Positions 22,881-34,600 are shown, counted from the stretch's first letter. The stretch is DNA of 64,000 nt from Piliocolobus tephrosceles (GCF_002776525.5 NC_045437.1:138731150-138795149); one strand, 5' to 3'. Made by a program: numbers and translations. Notes: a model not told the origin generated them from the sequence alone.

Positions 22881-23224
22881 CACAAATTTAAGTGACTGAG
22901 GCAGTTTACACACATACATAATGGGTGGGCAGATGGCAAAGTTGCTAAGCTGCTCACACTGTCTCCTGGCTAAAACTCTGGGAGGGTGTAACAAAGAACA
23001 CAGCAAAACAAAATTCTTACGAGTCTGCCTGCTTGTGACCCATAGTAAAAACCTACCTTTTGGACCTTTCTAATTCTGTGAAATGTTCCTTGTTCCAATG
23101 GCACTTACAATTTTTTCCCATGGCACCATCTCCCTGGCACCCTGCCAGAGTTGGCAACCAGCTGTGCTCATAGGTGGCAGCTGTAGGAACAGCCAGAGAT
23201 TCTCTCTCCCGGAGAGTGAATGGA

Positions 23225-23288
23225 GAGAGGTGGGGATGAGAAAGAAGGAAGGAGGGAGAGAGGAAGGGGGAAAGGGAGGAAGAAAGAA
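23225..23288 (+). repeat. Purine-rich simple repeat
   Basis: (GGAA)n/(GAGG)n low-complexity tract. ORFs reading through it are artefacts. Confidence 0.8.
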
Positions 23289-23304
23289 TCTTTTCATTTA
23301 AATT

Positions 23305-23450
23305 AATTCCCTCAACATCTCTACAAGTGAGAAAACTGAGACTCAAGGAGGTTAAGGTTAATAATTAACTCAAAGACTCTGCCAGTGAGGAGCAAAACCA
23401 GCATTCAAACCTAGGTCTGTCTGAATGCAAAGCCCTTTACTTCAACTGAG
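23305..23450 (-). repeat. MIR SINE
   Basis: 'agtgagaaaactgagactcaagg' followed by 'accagcattcaaacctaggtc' shows reverse MIR. Confidence 0.8.
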
Positions 23451-23467
23451 TAAAGCGAAAAGGCACC

Positions 23468-23823
23468 TGTCTTAGTCTGTTTAGCCTGCTATAATGCATT
23501 ACCATAGACTGGGTAACTTATAAACAACAGAAAAGTACTGCTCACAGGTATGAGGCTGGGAAGTCCAAGATCCAGGAACCAGCAGATTTGGTGTCTGGTG
23601 AGGGTCTGCTCAGTGCTTCAAAGACAGTGCATTCTAGCTGTGTCCCCACATGGTGGAAGGGACAAACAGGCTCCCTTCAGCCTCTTTTAAAGGATGCTAA
23701 TCCCATGCATGAGGGCAGAGCCCTCATGACTTACTTCCCAAAATTCCTGACCTCTTAATACTATCAGACTGAAGATTAAGTTTCAACATAGGAGTTTTGG
23801 GAAGGCACATTCAGACCATAGCA
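23468..23823 (-). mobile_element. MLT1-type MaLR solo LTR
   Basis: Reverse orientation: it starts 'tgtcttagtctgtttagcc', contains 'gactgggtaacttataaaca' and 'gagggcagagccctcatgac', and ends 'ttcagaccatagca'. Flanking pentamers gcacc/gcatc match at 4 of 5 positions. Confidence 0.85.
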
Positions 23824-23929
23824 GCATCCCACACATAAGTGTGAGCCCCAGAAGAAAAGCTGTACTCACTCAATAACTCAGTATTGCTGAGCTAAATTTC
23901 TCCCTAGGGCATCTTTCTCTCTCCAACAC

Positions 23930-24085
23930 TGCCAACATTCTAATTTTGGCATTTGTTTACACCCTTCCCTCTAGAATTTCCCTCTAGCCAGACTCCAAAA
24001 ACCAGCTAAAGCCTCCCTCCTTCAGGAAGTCTTGCCTGCTTCATCCTTTCTATCCCCACTTAAGATTCCCTCTCTACATAGGCTG
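23930..24085 (+). repeat. L2-like LINE fragment
   Basis: 'cctccctccttcaggaagtc' followed by 'ttgcctgcttcatcctttc' resembles the L2 3' region. Confidence 0.5.
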
Positions 24086-24114
24086 CAGCCTACACTAGCA
24101 GTAAGAAAAACACA

Positions 24115-24360
24115 ACAGTAAGGGCAAGAACAGTTTTATTGAGTTCTAGCTCTGTGTCAAGCTCTGTTCTCAGTACTTACTGTAGATAAATGCTAATCCT
24201 CACGAAAGTCCTGTGAGGTGAGTACTAGCATTCTCTTCCTCAGACAGTAAGTTTACTTGTCCCCAGTCACAAGCTCAGAAGAAACAGGGACAAGATTCAA
24301 AGCCAGGCAGTCTGTCCCAGCCAGATCTTCATTCCTAATCACCCCCACTGCACTGCCTCA
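24115..24360 (-). repeat. MIR SINE
   Basis: 'tttattgagttctagctctg', 'gctaatcctcacgaaagtcc' and 'gacaagattcaaagccaggcag' give nearly full-length reverse MIR. Confidence 0.85.
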
Positions 24361-25754
24361 TATTTTCAGGATTCTTTACAAACAGCCGCCTCATTTTTCA
24401 TCTCATGTTCAGGTTCACAGCAACCCTTAGATATAAAAAGGGTGATGTCTTAAAAGAAGACAATAAGTCTGTAAGTTAGGAAACCTGCTAAAGCAATGTA
24501 CCCACTAAGTGGTCATTCCAGGACCTCAGGTCCAACAGTCCCCAGGCCCAGCTTGTAAGTCTTAGCACCAAGACCAGAATATCTCCCAGAGGTGGCACAG
24601 CTAGTATCAACAACTGTAGTCATGGGCCACCACCAGGGATCAGGGAGGAGAGCAGAGAGTGGCCATGAATTGAAGCCAACAGTCAGGATCCAGGAAAGAG
24701 GAGCTGGCAAGCCCCAGGGAGCAAATACTGACCATGGTCTTCACTCCAGCGGAGGGCATGCAGTTCCTGTGCTAAGCCCATGCTGCACATTGTAAGTAGC
24801 CAAGGCAGGGTGGAGACTTAGTGTGTGTTTCTTTTTTTCAGAGTCTGAAAGAGATAGTACTGACATCTCCTTCTTAGGGAAAATGAAACTAAGTGCCAGA
24901 GAGAGGAAGGTCTGGACCAAGATAACAGAATAAATTAGCACAAAGAACAAAAACCCAGGTCTCCTCCCTTTAGCCTCTCTTCACCAGGAACATCCTCTGC
25001 AGCACCCAGAAGCCCCTGAGAGGGGACTATTACTCACTGGACAGACAGCCTGGGAAATCCCAGCCATCTGGCTTCTGCCCTAGCATGTACTCAGCCTCTG
25101 CAGACAAACAACACATGCAGGAAGGGTGGGTGCCACCATCTGCACAAAGCCTTAAGGAGAAGGCTGTGATCTTTTGGTGTCTTAGCCAAGTTGTTTGCCC
25201 ATCTCAGGGAGTGAGCACCTTTGGCCTGACCTAACATAGGCCTTTCACCCATGCATGGCCTAAATAAGTCACCTTGGAGTCCTCTCATCTGCTCTGCAAT
25301 GAATGTCTTCCTTAGTCAGGGAAATACTTGTTAAATATCCTGGCAGCAGGAAAAGAATGAAATGAATCCCATAGGGTTTATAGGTTTGAAAGGAAAACCA
25401 TCATATCTTGGTAGGTCTTTATACAAGATGAGATTCTTCAGTGTCCAGTCTTCTGGGATCCCTTTGCTGTGGGCGTTAAGAATGGTAACCTCACTTCAAG
25501 GGTCCTTGATGAGATGTCCATGGAGCATAAGAAAAGAGGTAACGCTCACTTCAGTAAAAGTCCATTAACAATTATGTCCTTCATCAGTAAAATGGGTTGG
25601 CTCCACAGGACAATGAGTCACATAGAAGATGAATCTTTTGGGACTCTGGAGCAGATCCTGTGTGGACAGAACTTTAAATAGAGGCATCAATGTTCCTTTT
25701 AAATCTCTAGTTCTATTCCCATGATCCTTAGAGGGTAGCAATATCAATAACATA
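24361..25754. other. Unassigned intergenic sequence
   Basis: No gene, RNA or clear repeat is recognised in this 1.4 kb. Confidence 0.4.
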
Positions 25755-25950
25755 GGTTTCAGAGTCAGGATAGTTCAGTCCAGTCCTGGCTCTCCTATTT
25801 AGAGTCTGTGTGACCTTGGACAAGGTGTTTCTGATCTGTGAGATGTGGCTGAACCTTCCCCTCCCTCTTTCGGTTATTGAGAAGATGAGAACTATGGGGG
25901 GCATGCCCTGCAACCCTTCCAGGCACATAGTGTTCAGCAAATATTAGCCC
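25755..25950 (+). repeat. MIR SINE
   Basis: 'ttcagagtcaggatagttcag', 'gtgtgaccttggacaaggtg' and the end 'ggcacatagtgttcagcaaat' fit the forward MIR. Confidence 0.85.
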
Positions 25951-26220
25951 CCTCACTTCCTAAAAGGGGGCATCCATAACTCCAAGATCTCCTGATCCTA
26001 AAAGAAAAAAAGTCTGTGATTCCAAAAGAAATGGGGCAAAGAGCACACTGATAGGGAAACCTTTCCTGCCTCTCAAGACCACTGAAGCCATCTTCTCCCT
26101 AACCTTTAAGATAATGCCCATGTTGATTTTTATTTCCAAACTTGCAATTTGGTAACTTGCTCCAGCCTTCTTTCCCCCACTTTTTCTTCTAATGATTTAG
26201 GCTGAGCTGTTGCTTGAGCC

Positions 26221-26245
26221 AAAAAAAAAAAAAAAAAAAAAAAAA
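26221..26245 (+). repeat. Poly-A tract, 25 bases
   Basis: A pure A run follows GAGCC. No Alu or L1 body precedes it, so it is a microsatellite or the tail of an unrecognisable insert. Confidence 0.9.
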
Positions 26246-27389
26246 CCCAAGCTGAAGTCTGCACCCTTCCCTCCAGAAGATAAATTATGTTGGTTTTTGC
26301 AGTGAGTGAATTGGGGCAGAAGAGAGATTTCACTAGAATAAAATGTTCTAGGCTGAAAAGGTGACTTCAAGTAGATTTGCTTTGTTTGCAGAGGTTCCAA
26401 GACCCCCTGATTTACCTGCTCCAGCCTGGGATGGCTGCTCACCTCCAGGTGATGGCCTAGGGGGAACCTCTGAAGACTTGGAGCAGAGGTGGCTCCGAAC
26501 TGAAGGGCACTGACCATTGGCAGCTTGCCTCTGTTCTCTTCCCTCCCTTCACTCACGGGAACAGAGCTGTGAGTAAAGACAGGAAGAAATAAACCATCCT
26601 CTGTTTTTCAAGAGAAAGATAGCTTTTAGCAGAATTGTCTAAGATATCACACCCAAGGAGAGAGCAGGCCTACTTCCACCGACTCAGCATATTCCAATCA
26701 ACATAACAATGACTTTACATGGTACAGGAGATGATTTTAAGACACAGACGCATTAAATCACATGGAGTCATTTAGTGAGGAAGATATTTACTTTCCAATA
26801 AGCCTCAGTTTGGTGCTAGTGTGTCTTTAACCCTGTCCTACCACTTTCTTAATCATCCTTGTTAAACAAAAAAGCAGTCTCCAGCCCTGGTCCTTTATCA
26901 GGGAACAGTATTTGCTAGAATGTAATTACTTTTTCTGTTTTTATTATACTTATTTTCACATCATCTACTTTTTAAAGCAAGTGATCATGGCTTCCCATTT
27001 ATTGTAGTGTTATGAGGATTCCTTTTAAAATAAATACATGTATGTTTTAAAGGTGGGCCAATGTTAAGGAAAATATTAAGCAAATAATATAGGTGACTCA
27101 CAGATATGACAACAATCACAAAGATACAAAAGAGTAAAATTCGATAAATGTTGGATTAATTGGAAACAAATACATGGCATGCAACTTTTTTTCCCACTTC
27201 TTTTTCATATTACATAATATATCCTGTTGCCTTGTTTTCCCAATTGAAATCCACTCAGGCTCTCCCACCTTCTTTCTCCTTTCTTTTCCCAAGGCTTCCT
27301 TGGTAGCAGAGGAATTTGCTGCTGGTGAAAAGAATATCATTTTCCTTCCCCTTAGATTCAAGGTGAATGCTTGGAGCCATATAAATGCC
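26246..27389. other. Unassigned intergenic sequence
   Basis: No recognised feature. ORFs here are short and lack domains. Confidence 0.4.
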
Positions 27390-27660
27390 CATTATACTCA
27401 TTTATTCATTCATTTAGTTAACAGACATTTGCAGGTACCCCACTCAGTATCAGTCCTGTGTCAGGTGTGATGATACATCAGTGAACAGGAAACACACAGT
27501 CCCTGCCTTCCTCGGGCTCAGAGTCTAGTTGAGGAGGCAGAAGACTACACAAGCAACTGCAATATAGTGTCATACATCCTGGAATGGGGGAGCCACATGG
27601 CACTGGGAGCACAGATAGGAGATCAAGGAAAGCTTCCCGGGGGAAGGCAGCAGTGCGTTA
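27390..27660. repeat. Ancient interspersed repeat, family not assigned
   Basis: 'tttattcattcatttagtta', 'gatacatcagtgaacaggaa' and 'cagtccctgccttcctcggg' belong to a common old mammalian repeat. Related copies lie at 38280, 43840 and 61380. Confidence 0.55.
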
Positions 27661-27679
27661 TAGTGCTATGTCTGCCAGC

Positions 27680-27905
27680 TCCATATAATCACACGTGGAG
27701 ACCAGTCTCAGTACCATCACTCTTCTGCTGGGAGATCTTGGGCTAGGTACTTCAACCCTCAGCCTCAGTTTCCCAGTCTATTAAGTGGGGATCATTTGAT
27801 CTCCCTCTTAAAATTATTTTAAAAATGTAATGAGACAATGAGTAGAAAATGTTGTAGCACATTGCCCAGCACATAGTAAATGCTCACTAAATGCCAAGTA
27901 ACTTC
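27680..27905 (+). repeat. MIR SINE
   Basis: 'gcctcagtttcccagtctattaagtgggg' and the ending 'cccagcacatagtaaatgctc' are clear forward MIR. Confidence 0.88.
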
Positions 27906-28192
27906 CTTAAATATCTTTCATCCAAAAACTATCTCTTACACACTTGAAATTGTATGCAAATATTCCTGCCCAATCTGAGCCAATTCTATTTGAAGAAAAG
28001 CAAAGAGAAGTTAAGACTGTTTATACAACACACAACAGATCTAGGACAATACTGAATAGACATATTTTGCTTCTGATCTGATAGTTTGTCCTTAAGTACA
28101 ATTGGGTCTTGAAGAAAAATCCTGGGGTTGGGGAAGAATTGATTATAGTGGCCAAGATGGGGAAGTTCCAAAGAAAAAGGTTATATGTGGTA

Positions 28193-28225
28193 GGGTGGGT
28201 TGGTTGGGGATGGTGGTGGGTGGGG
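28193..28225 (+). other. Predicted G-quadruplex motif
   Basis: Five G-runs of three or more lie at 28193-28195, 28197-28199, 28206-28209, 28218-28220 and 28222-28225, with loops of at most 8 bases. Confidence 0.6.
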
Positions 28226-28324
28226 AGTGGAAAGGGTGGAGTGAGGGGAAAAAAAGAATGAATACAGTGAAAAATAGATAATAAATGTTGGAAGCAGAAA
28301 AAAATAAAGAACAATCTCTCCCTT

Positions 28325-28645
28325 TCATGTCCTCTGCAGGGACATGGATGAAGATGGAAACCATCATTCTCAGCAAACTATCACAAGAACAGAAAACCAA
28401 ACACCACATGTTCTCACTCATAAGTGGGAGCTGAACAATGAGAACACATGAACACAGGGAGGGGAACATCACATACTGGGGCCTGTTGGGGGATGGAGAC
28501 TGGGGGAGGGATAGCATTGGGAGAAATACCTAATGTAAATGACAAGTTGATGGGTGCAGCAAACCAATATGGCACATGTACACCTATGTAACAAACCTGC
28601 ACATTGTGCACACGTACCCCAGAAATTAAAGTATAATAATAAAAA
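28325..28645 (+). mobile_element. Young (L1PA/L1PB-type) LINE-1 3' end
   Basis: It begins inside the ORF2 terminus ('tgtcctctgcagggacatgg') and includes 'tgttctcactcataagtggg', 'gagggatagcattgggagaa', 'tgcacattgtgcacacgtac' and an A-rich tail. It is 5' truncated and non-coding. An imperfect duplication (aagaacaatctctcc / aagaataaggtctcct) flanks it. Confidence 0.92.
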
Positions 28646-28779
28646 AGAATAAGGTCTCCTTAATTAAAAATAAGAGAGCTCTCCAGATTCTATTAGAAAA
28701 TGTGAAGAGCTATAGCAGGTATAGGTGAGTACTGTGACTTTTCCAAAATGAAAATTAGAACTATTGAAGGAACTACAAA

Positions 28780-28985
28780 TCTCTACAAATTTTTATGCTT
28801 TCATGTGTATGAAGTGGATTCCCATGCATCACATCCTCACAATGGCCCTATGAAGCAGGTATTACTATTAGCTCCGTTTTATAGATGGAAAACTGAGGCT
28901 TGGAGAGAGGATTTGATTTGTCCAAAGTCACCAATGACTACATGAAAGTGCCAGGGATCAACCTCGGGCCTCCTGACTCCATGCC
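28780..28985 (-). repeat. MIR SINE
   Basis: 'cacatcctcacaatggccct' followed by 'atagatggaaaactgaggct' is reverse MIR. Confidence 0.85.
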
Positions 28986-28998
28986 TGGTGACCTAGAC

Positions 28999-29321
28999 TA
29001 GGGGACAGCAATTTTTTCTGTCAAGGGCCAGAGAGTAAATATTTTCAGCTTTGTGGACCGTGCAGTCTCTGTCAAAACTTCTCAACTGGCCCATCGTGGC
29101 ATGAAAGCAGCCATAGATGAATGTAAACAAATGGGTATGACTATGCTCCAATAAAACTTTATTTATGGACACTGAAATTTGAATTTTGTGTCATTTTCAT
29201 GTGTCATGAAATATTATTCTTTTGGGTTTTTTTGACCATTTGAAACTATCTTCAGCTGGTTGGTTACAAAAACAGGCAGCAGGCCAGATTTGGCCCGGGG
29301 ATAGTAGATTGCCAACTCCTG
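28999..29321 (+). mobile_element. hAT-type non-autonomous DNA transposon (Charlie-like), full length
   Basis: The terminal inverted repeats read TAGGGGACAGCAA at the start and GATTGCCAACTCCTG at the end. The interior has 'aagggccagagagtaaatat', 'ccaataaaactttatttatg' and 'gccagatttggcccgggg'. Flanking 8-mers acctagac/ttctagaa share CTAGA. The exact subfamily is not assigned. Confidence 0.8.
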
Positions 29322-29730
29322 TTCTAGAATATCTTAAAGATGAATGAGGCATAGCCCTGCACTCACAGACTTGGAGCAAAGGAGGCACAACCAATTCTAC
29401 TTCTAGAGAATTTGTTGCAGTTAAATTTCAATCACTGCAATACAACCGTCATAATACTTGTCACACCTGCAAAAACTTTCTCCTATTATTTATCCTTTTT
29501 TCACTTTGTCTGACTTTTTGACTTAAATAAGTTTCTTTTTACATGTTGTCATACTTTTATAAATAAAAAACTCATTTTACTTGCCAAAAACAGAAAAGAA
29601 ACAAAAAATTAAAAACAAAATAATTAAATGAGTGCTATTAAATTCTAACTACCTCCAATCACCTGCCAAAGTGATTGGGCCTGAGGCCTGCTTTGTCTTT
29701 TTCCTTTATTTGAAAAAAAAAAAACCTGGC

Positions 29731-30046
29731 GGGGGGGCGCGGTAGCTCACGCCTGTATTCCCAGCGCTCTGGGAGGCTGAAGTGGGCGGATCATGAGGTC
29801 AGGAGATCGAGACCATCCTGGCTAACACCGTGAAATCCCGTCTCTACTAAAAAATACAAAATATTAGCCCGACGTAGTGGCAGGTGCCTGTGGTCCCAGC
29901 TACTCGGGAGGCTGAGGCAGAAGAATGGCGGGAACCCAGGAAGCGGAGCTTGCAGTGAGCTGAGATCCTACCACTGCACTCCAGCACTCCAGCCTGGGCG
30001 ACAGAGCAAGACTCCATCTCAAAAAAAAAAAAAAAAAAAAAAAAAA
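29731..30046 (+). mobile_element. AluY, full length
   Basis: A full dimer with a 26-base poly-A tail. The target duplication is an A run plus CCTGGC at 29713-29730 and ending 30052. A 10-base duplication (actccagcactccagc) is present near 29979-29994. Confidence 0.92.
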
Positions 30047-30329
30047 CCTGGCAAAGGGCAAAAAGGTGTTTTAAAATCACACTGACACCAACATGACACC
30101 TTCCTCTTGATGTAGTCAGAAATAATACAGAGGGACTAACTTTCTCAGCATGTAATCCAATTCTATTCAATACCAGGTCTTTGTCTATGTAAAATCATCT
30201 TCTAGGCCATAAGGCCCATGAAGCCCACACTCTATAATACAAGCAAAGTGCCACAGATTTGTACAAGCAGGAGAGATACATCTGGGTGGAGGGCAAGAAA
30301 AACTTTAAAGAGAAAATGACCTTTCAGAG

Positions 30330-30520
30330 ACTTTGAATAGTATCTAGGATTTCATTAGGCATGAAATTCAGAAAGAGCATTCCAGACTGCTGAATAAAGG
30401 GGTGAGTGGGCAATAAGACCAAAAAGAAATATGGCTTCTAAATCATGAATGGCCTGGAATATCATGCCATGGGCTTTGGATCCAAGCCTTCTTGTTTTCT
30501 TGAATGTTCTCCAAGTCAAT
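30330..30520. repeat. Ancient interspersed repeat, family not assigned
   Basis: 'agagcattccagactgctga' and 'aatggcctggaatatcatgcc' belong to the same old repeat class as 27390 and 38280. Confidence 0.45.
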
Positions 30521-30607
30521 GGATGCTCAAGGTTATATTTTTAGACTCCTCTACATGAGGGAGATAAGAAGATGTAGTCCAGGGTCTCTAGAAAAGGCCC
30601 ATGGTGG

Positions 30608-30897
30608 GGCCGGGCACAGTGGCTCATGCCTGTAATCCCAGCACTTTGGGAGGCCGAGGCAGGTGGATTACCTGAAGTCAGGAGTTTGAGACCAACCTGA
30701 CCAACATGATGAAACCCCATCTCTACTAAAGATACAAAAAGTAGCCGGGCATGGTGGCATGCACCTGTAATCCCAGCTACTCGGGAGGCTTAGGCAAGAG
30801 AATTGCTTCAACCCAGGAGGTGGAGGTTGCAGTAAGCCAAGATCACACCATTGCACTCCAGCCTGGGTGACAGAGCAAGATTTCAACTCAAAAAAGA
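30608..30897 (+). mobile_element. AluS, full length
   Basis: It starts ggccgggcacagtggctcat and has a short A tail. Imperfect duplications gaaaaggcccatggtg / gaaacagtccatgggg lie at 30591-30606 and 30896-30911. Confidence 0.92.
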
Positions 30898-30911
30898 AAC
30901 AGTCCATGGGG

Positions 30912-31949
30912 ACATGGGGACAGAGAGAATTATTAGAACTGGTGGTTCTTGACTTTTGTACCACTGAAGATCCATTTCGCATTTACTCTTGTGCATTTCT
31001 GACTTTGAAATATTTCAGTCTACTAAACTGCATGATTTAAGTCTTGATGACTGTCCTGTTTTCTTGACCACTGATATGCATCCTCCCCAGTCATCCTGAG
31101 AGACTGGTGCTGACTGCACTCAATTGCTCTGATTTCAGCCAGAAGTTAAAGAAGAGCCTTGACAGGGGAATTAGTGTTGTTTGGGCAACTGTGTCATGAG
31201 GAACTCTGACTCCAAATCAAGGACTCTCAATGCTGAACCTGATTGTCCTGTTCTAGCTCCACACACGAGTATGAATTCAGGGCCTGTTCTCCAGGACCAC
31301 CGACGATTTTACACCACACAGAACTGGTATGGAAATGGAAAAAGATAGCCTCGACTGTAATGTTTTAAAAGAAAGAAAGAAGAAGGCATCATACTCTCAA
31401 CTGCTTACTCTCTTCTTCATTTGGAAACCCATACATAAATATAAAGACTGTTCTTCCATTATAGACTGCAATGAAATCACAGAGAAGCAAATGCTGTTTG
31501 CGGGAGCTGCTTCCCACCTGCGGTGTTCCCAGGGTGTTCAATAACTCAATAACCTCACAATTGGTCGGTGGAATCACAGTATAAGGCAACGTGGCTGCAA
31601 TGCAGCTGTAGAAAATGCCCAGCAGGGCCTCTGCAAGGATTTCCCATGAAGGCAGCAGTACTGGCCCCTGCAGAATCATCCAGGAAACAAGGCCCATCCT
31701 CGTACCTCCTCGGTGACAGTCACCCCCAATACACTCAGGGCTTTGAGGCTTGCAGAGGGTTCCCAATCTCCTGATCAAGAAGTGAAACAAGACACCTGAG
31801 TCCCAGTGAACTGAGATGACCCCCAAACTCCCACTGCCTAAAATAACCTCTTCTAGCCCTGCTCACCTCCTACCTGAAATTCACAGCTTCCTGCTCTGGC
31901 ACAAGATTGTTTTATAAAAAACGAAAGTGCTACAAATTCATCATGGCCT
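30912..31949. other. Unassigned intergenic sequence with a 145-codon ORF on the - strand
   Basis: The ORF at 31389-31826 (-) starts MGVISVHWDSG and has no family I recognise. ORFs of this length are expected by chance a few times in 64 kb. No repeat is recognised. Confidence 0.35.
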
Positions 31950-32405
31950 TGCCATGTTACAGCAAATGCCCTCTGAGTATGGGAGCTCCCACACATGGAA
32001 GCCTGTCTTCATTTCTAACTCCTACCTTACCTTCAACCTCCTCACACTGCTCTTCAGCACTTTCTGAAGTTTGGTCTTCACTTTACTCTCCAGCTTCCTT
32101 CCCCACTACTCTTCTCTATACCCTCTGCTGAGACCCAAAAGCTGTCTCCTAAGGGAGTCCTGCCCCCGCCCGTTTGCCCTGGCTAAGCTTATTCTGGAGA
32201 ACACCCTCCTGTCTATGATCCACCTCCTCCAGAAAGTGTTTTCTGAATTCCAGGCCATGGTGACCACATCCCTCACCTCGCATCCTCCCCCTTGGAAACA
32301 CTGAGGAGGCAGCAAGTCCAGGGGAGGAGTGTGCCATGGTCCCTGCACTGCTCCCCTTATTGAACCCATTTCCCCCTGACACCCACAACCCATGTCATAT
32401 TTCCC
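31950..32405 (+). repeat. Possible L2 LINE fragment
   Basis: The pyrimidine-rich sequence with 'gaacaccctcctgtctatgatcc' has loose L2 character. A clear L2 terminus follows the inserted L1 at 32780-32880. Confidence 0.4.
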
Positions 32406-32413
32406 AGATGCTG

Positions 32414-32760
32414 ATTTTTTTTTACTTTATTTTAAGTTTCAGGATACATGTGCAGGATGTGCAGGTTTGTTACATAGGTAAACGCGTGCCATAGTGATTT
32501 GCTGAACCTCTCAACCCATCACCTCGGTATTAAGCCCAGCATGCATTAGCTTTTGTTCCTGATGCTTTCCCTCCCCCCGCACCTCCCCCTGCCAATAGGC
32601 TCCAGCGTGTGTTGTTCCCCTCCCGGTGTCCCTGTGGTCTCTCATTATTCAGCTCCCACTTATAAGTGAGAGCATGCAGTGTTTGGTTTTCTGTTCCTGT
32701 TTAAGTTTGCTGAGGATAATGGCTTCCAGCTCCATCCATGTCCCTGCAAAGGACACGAAC
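32414..32760 (-). mobile_element. Young (L1PA/L1PB-type) LINE-1 3' end
   Basis: Reverse orientation: it starts with a T run and 'aagtttcaggatacatgtgc', then 'tttgttacataggtaaacg' and 'cagctcccacttataagtg', ending 'ccatccatgtccctgcaaag'. Imperfect duplications agatgctgatttt / aaatgctgaattt lie at 32406-32418 and 32761-32773. Confidence 0.92.
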
Positions 32761-32779
32761 AAATGCTGAATTTCTTATG

Positions 32780-32880
32780 AGCAGGGATTATGCCATCTTC
32801 CCTACTGCATACCCAGCACTTGATTCAGTACCTCCCCCAGTGGAGATACTCAAAGAATGTTGCCTGAATGAATAAATCAC
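32780..32880 (+). repeat. L2 LINE 3' terminus
   Basis: 'gcagggattatgccatcttcc' followed by 'ttgcctgaatgaataaatca' is the L2 end. Confidence 0.65.
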
Positions 32881-32894
32881 GAATCGAATATGCG

Positions 32895-33140
32895 AGTGAA
32901 TACAGGCTTGGGAGTCAGATACACCTGGTTTCAAACCCTGACTCTACTGTTCCATAGCCTATAACCTTGGGTAAGTCACTTGAACTCTCCAGGCTTCAGC
33001 TTCATCTTCATCATCTGCAACATCTACAAGAGAGTCAGAATACTCCCTGAGGAGTTGTTGGTAGAGATTAAATCACATAATGCACACTAAACTCTTAGCA
33101 CAAGCCTAGAGCAATAAAAGCATTCAATAGATGATACTCA
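32895..33140 (+). repeat. MIR SINE
   Basis: 'gcttgggagtcagatacacctgg', 'aaccttgggtaagtcacttg' and 'agattaaatcacataatgcac' are forward MIR over nearly its full length. Confidence 0.88.
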
Positions 33141-33299
33141 TAGCTGTGGACCTTGAATCTCAACTGTATGCCAGGCACTGAGATAGGCACTGGGGTTTCT
33201 GCAGTCATTAAAATACAGGGCCTGCTTTGTATTTTAATTACTGTGTTTATGTAAATCTTATCCTCCCAGTTAATGATGGAAGAGTATGTTCATTTTCTT

Positions 33300-33460
33300 A
33301 AATAGTTTATATTAATCATCTCCTGTGATCTTCACAATAACCCCATAAATTAGGCACATTTAACAGATTAGGAAACTAAGGCCAAAGAGTTAACCAACTT
33401 GGCTAAAGTCATACAGCTCACAAGGGACCGAACAGACACTTGAAAACATACTATCTGCCT
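33300..33460 (-). repeat. MIR SINE
   Basis: 'gatcttcacaataaccccataaattagg' followed by 'acagattaggaaactaaggcc' is reverse MIR. Confidence 0.85.
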
Positions 33461-34135
33461 CCGAATATCCCTTAATCTCAATACCAAGCACTCCTCTTAT
33501 CTCTAATAACCTGTTATTTACCTTTTCCCACCAGGGGTGCCACTTTATGTTACCATAGCATCTACAAAACACAATTGGTTTGTGAGTGATGAGGTAGAAT
33601 AGACACCTATGGGGAGAGAGATAAGGTGTGTAGAGGTGAACAGTAAAACAGGATGACTGGTTTTCAGATGAACTCTTATGAACTCTTTTCTCTGCAATTG
33701 CCATGGTACCTGGCTTACAGCGTGTTGACTGAATGAACACCTGGAAAAAGAGACCCAAGAAATTACCAGATTGTAGATCCTGAGTAATCAAAAGAAACTT
33801 AATGACTGAAGGAATTGGGAAGCTGAGGCAGGACAAACAATGAAATGGAAGAGGACCAAAGCTGAGCTTCATGTGAGAAGAGCTGGTTCTAATTCATCTT
33901 GCTCACTTGTCTCACTGCTGAACAGTAGGCAAACCCTAGCCTCAGGTCTCTCATTACTAAAACAGGACACCAAAGACTTGCCCTTCCAAGCTTGTTGGAA
34001 CACTAAGAGACTCCAAGATTTCTGAAAGTGCTTTTTAAAAAGTTAAAAAGGCAAATTTTGAGGATGATATTTTAAATGTATTTCTTATAGAACTAAAACT
34101 GTGACATGGTAAAAAGTACCATGTCAATTGTTCAA
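33461..34135. other. Unassigned intergenic sequence
   Basis: An ORF of 160 codons (33390-33872, -) overlaps the adjacent MIR and has no recognisable domain. Confidence 0.4.
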
Positions 34136-34139
34136 GAAG

Positions 34140-34320
34140 CAGCATTTGCATCCTAGCTTTCCTTCCCTGGGCTAGTTTGCTTCCTGAGCAAACTCCTTAA
34201 CCTCCTGGAGTCTTTTTCCCTATCTATAAGACCAGGGACATGAACATTAACTCCTCAGGGTCGGCCTGAGTGCTAAATATGAAGATGGATACAGTAGCTC
34301 ATTCTATGTGTATGTTATCA
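34140..34320 (+). repeat. MIR SINE
   Basis: 'gagcaaactccttaacctcctgg' and 'ttccctatctataagaccaggg' fit the MIR core. Confidence 0.7.
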
Positions 34321-34414
34321 TATCTGGGATTGTCTGCAACTGTGTTTTGTTAATTTATTAAGTTTATTCTATAAATAATAAATCCTTCCCTATAGCTCTC
34401 CTAACGGAAGACAG

Positions 34415-34600
34415 CATGATTTACCATAAATGGTCCAAACTTTAGGATCAGATAGAACTCCCTTGGGATCTCAACTCTAATCCTTACTAGCTGGGTGCTG
34501 GCAATTTACTGCCCCTCTGTGTCTCTTCATCTTTAAAGCAAAAATGATAACACTACCTCATTTCTCTTTTTTAAAATGGAGATGATATTAAGTGCACAAC
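34415..34600 (+). repeat. MIR SINE
   Basis: 'aggatcagatagaactcccttggg', 'ccttactagctgggtgctgg' and 'ttcatctttaaagcaaaaatg' are forward MIR. Confidence 0.8.

Noticed and set aside
26221..26245. Poly-A as the tail of a processed pseudogene
   Set aside because: The preceding sequence shows no recognisable mRNA-like or retroelement body and no flanking duplication was found.
33390..33872. 160-codon ORF on -
   Set aside because: It overlaps a MIR and has no recognisable domain or codon pattern; lengths like this are expected by chance in 64 kb.
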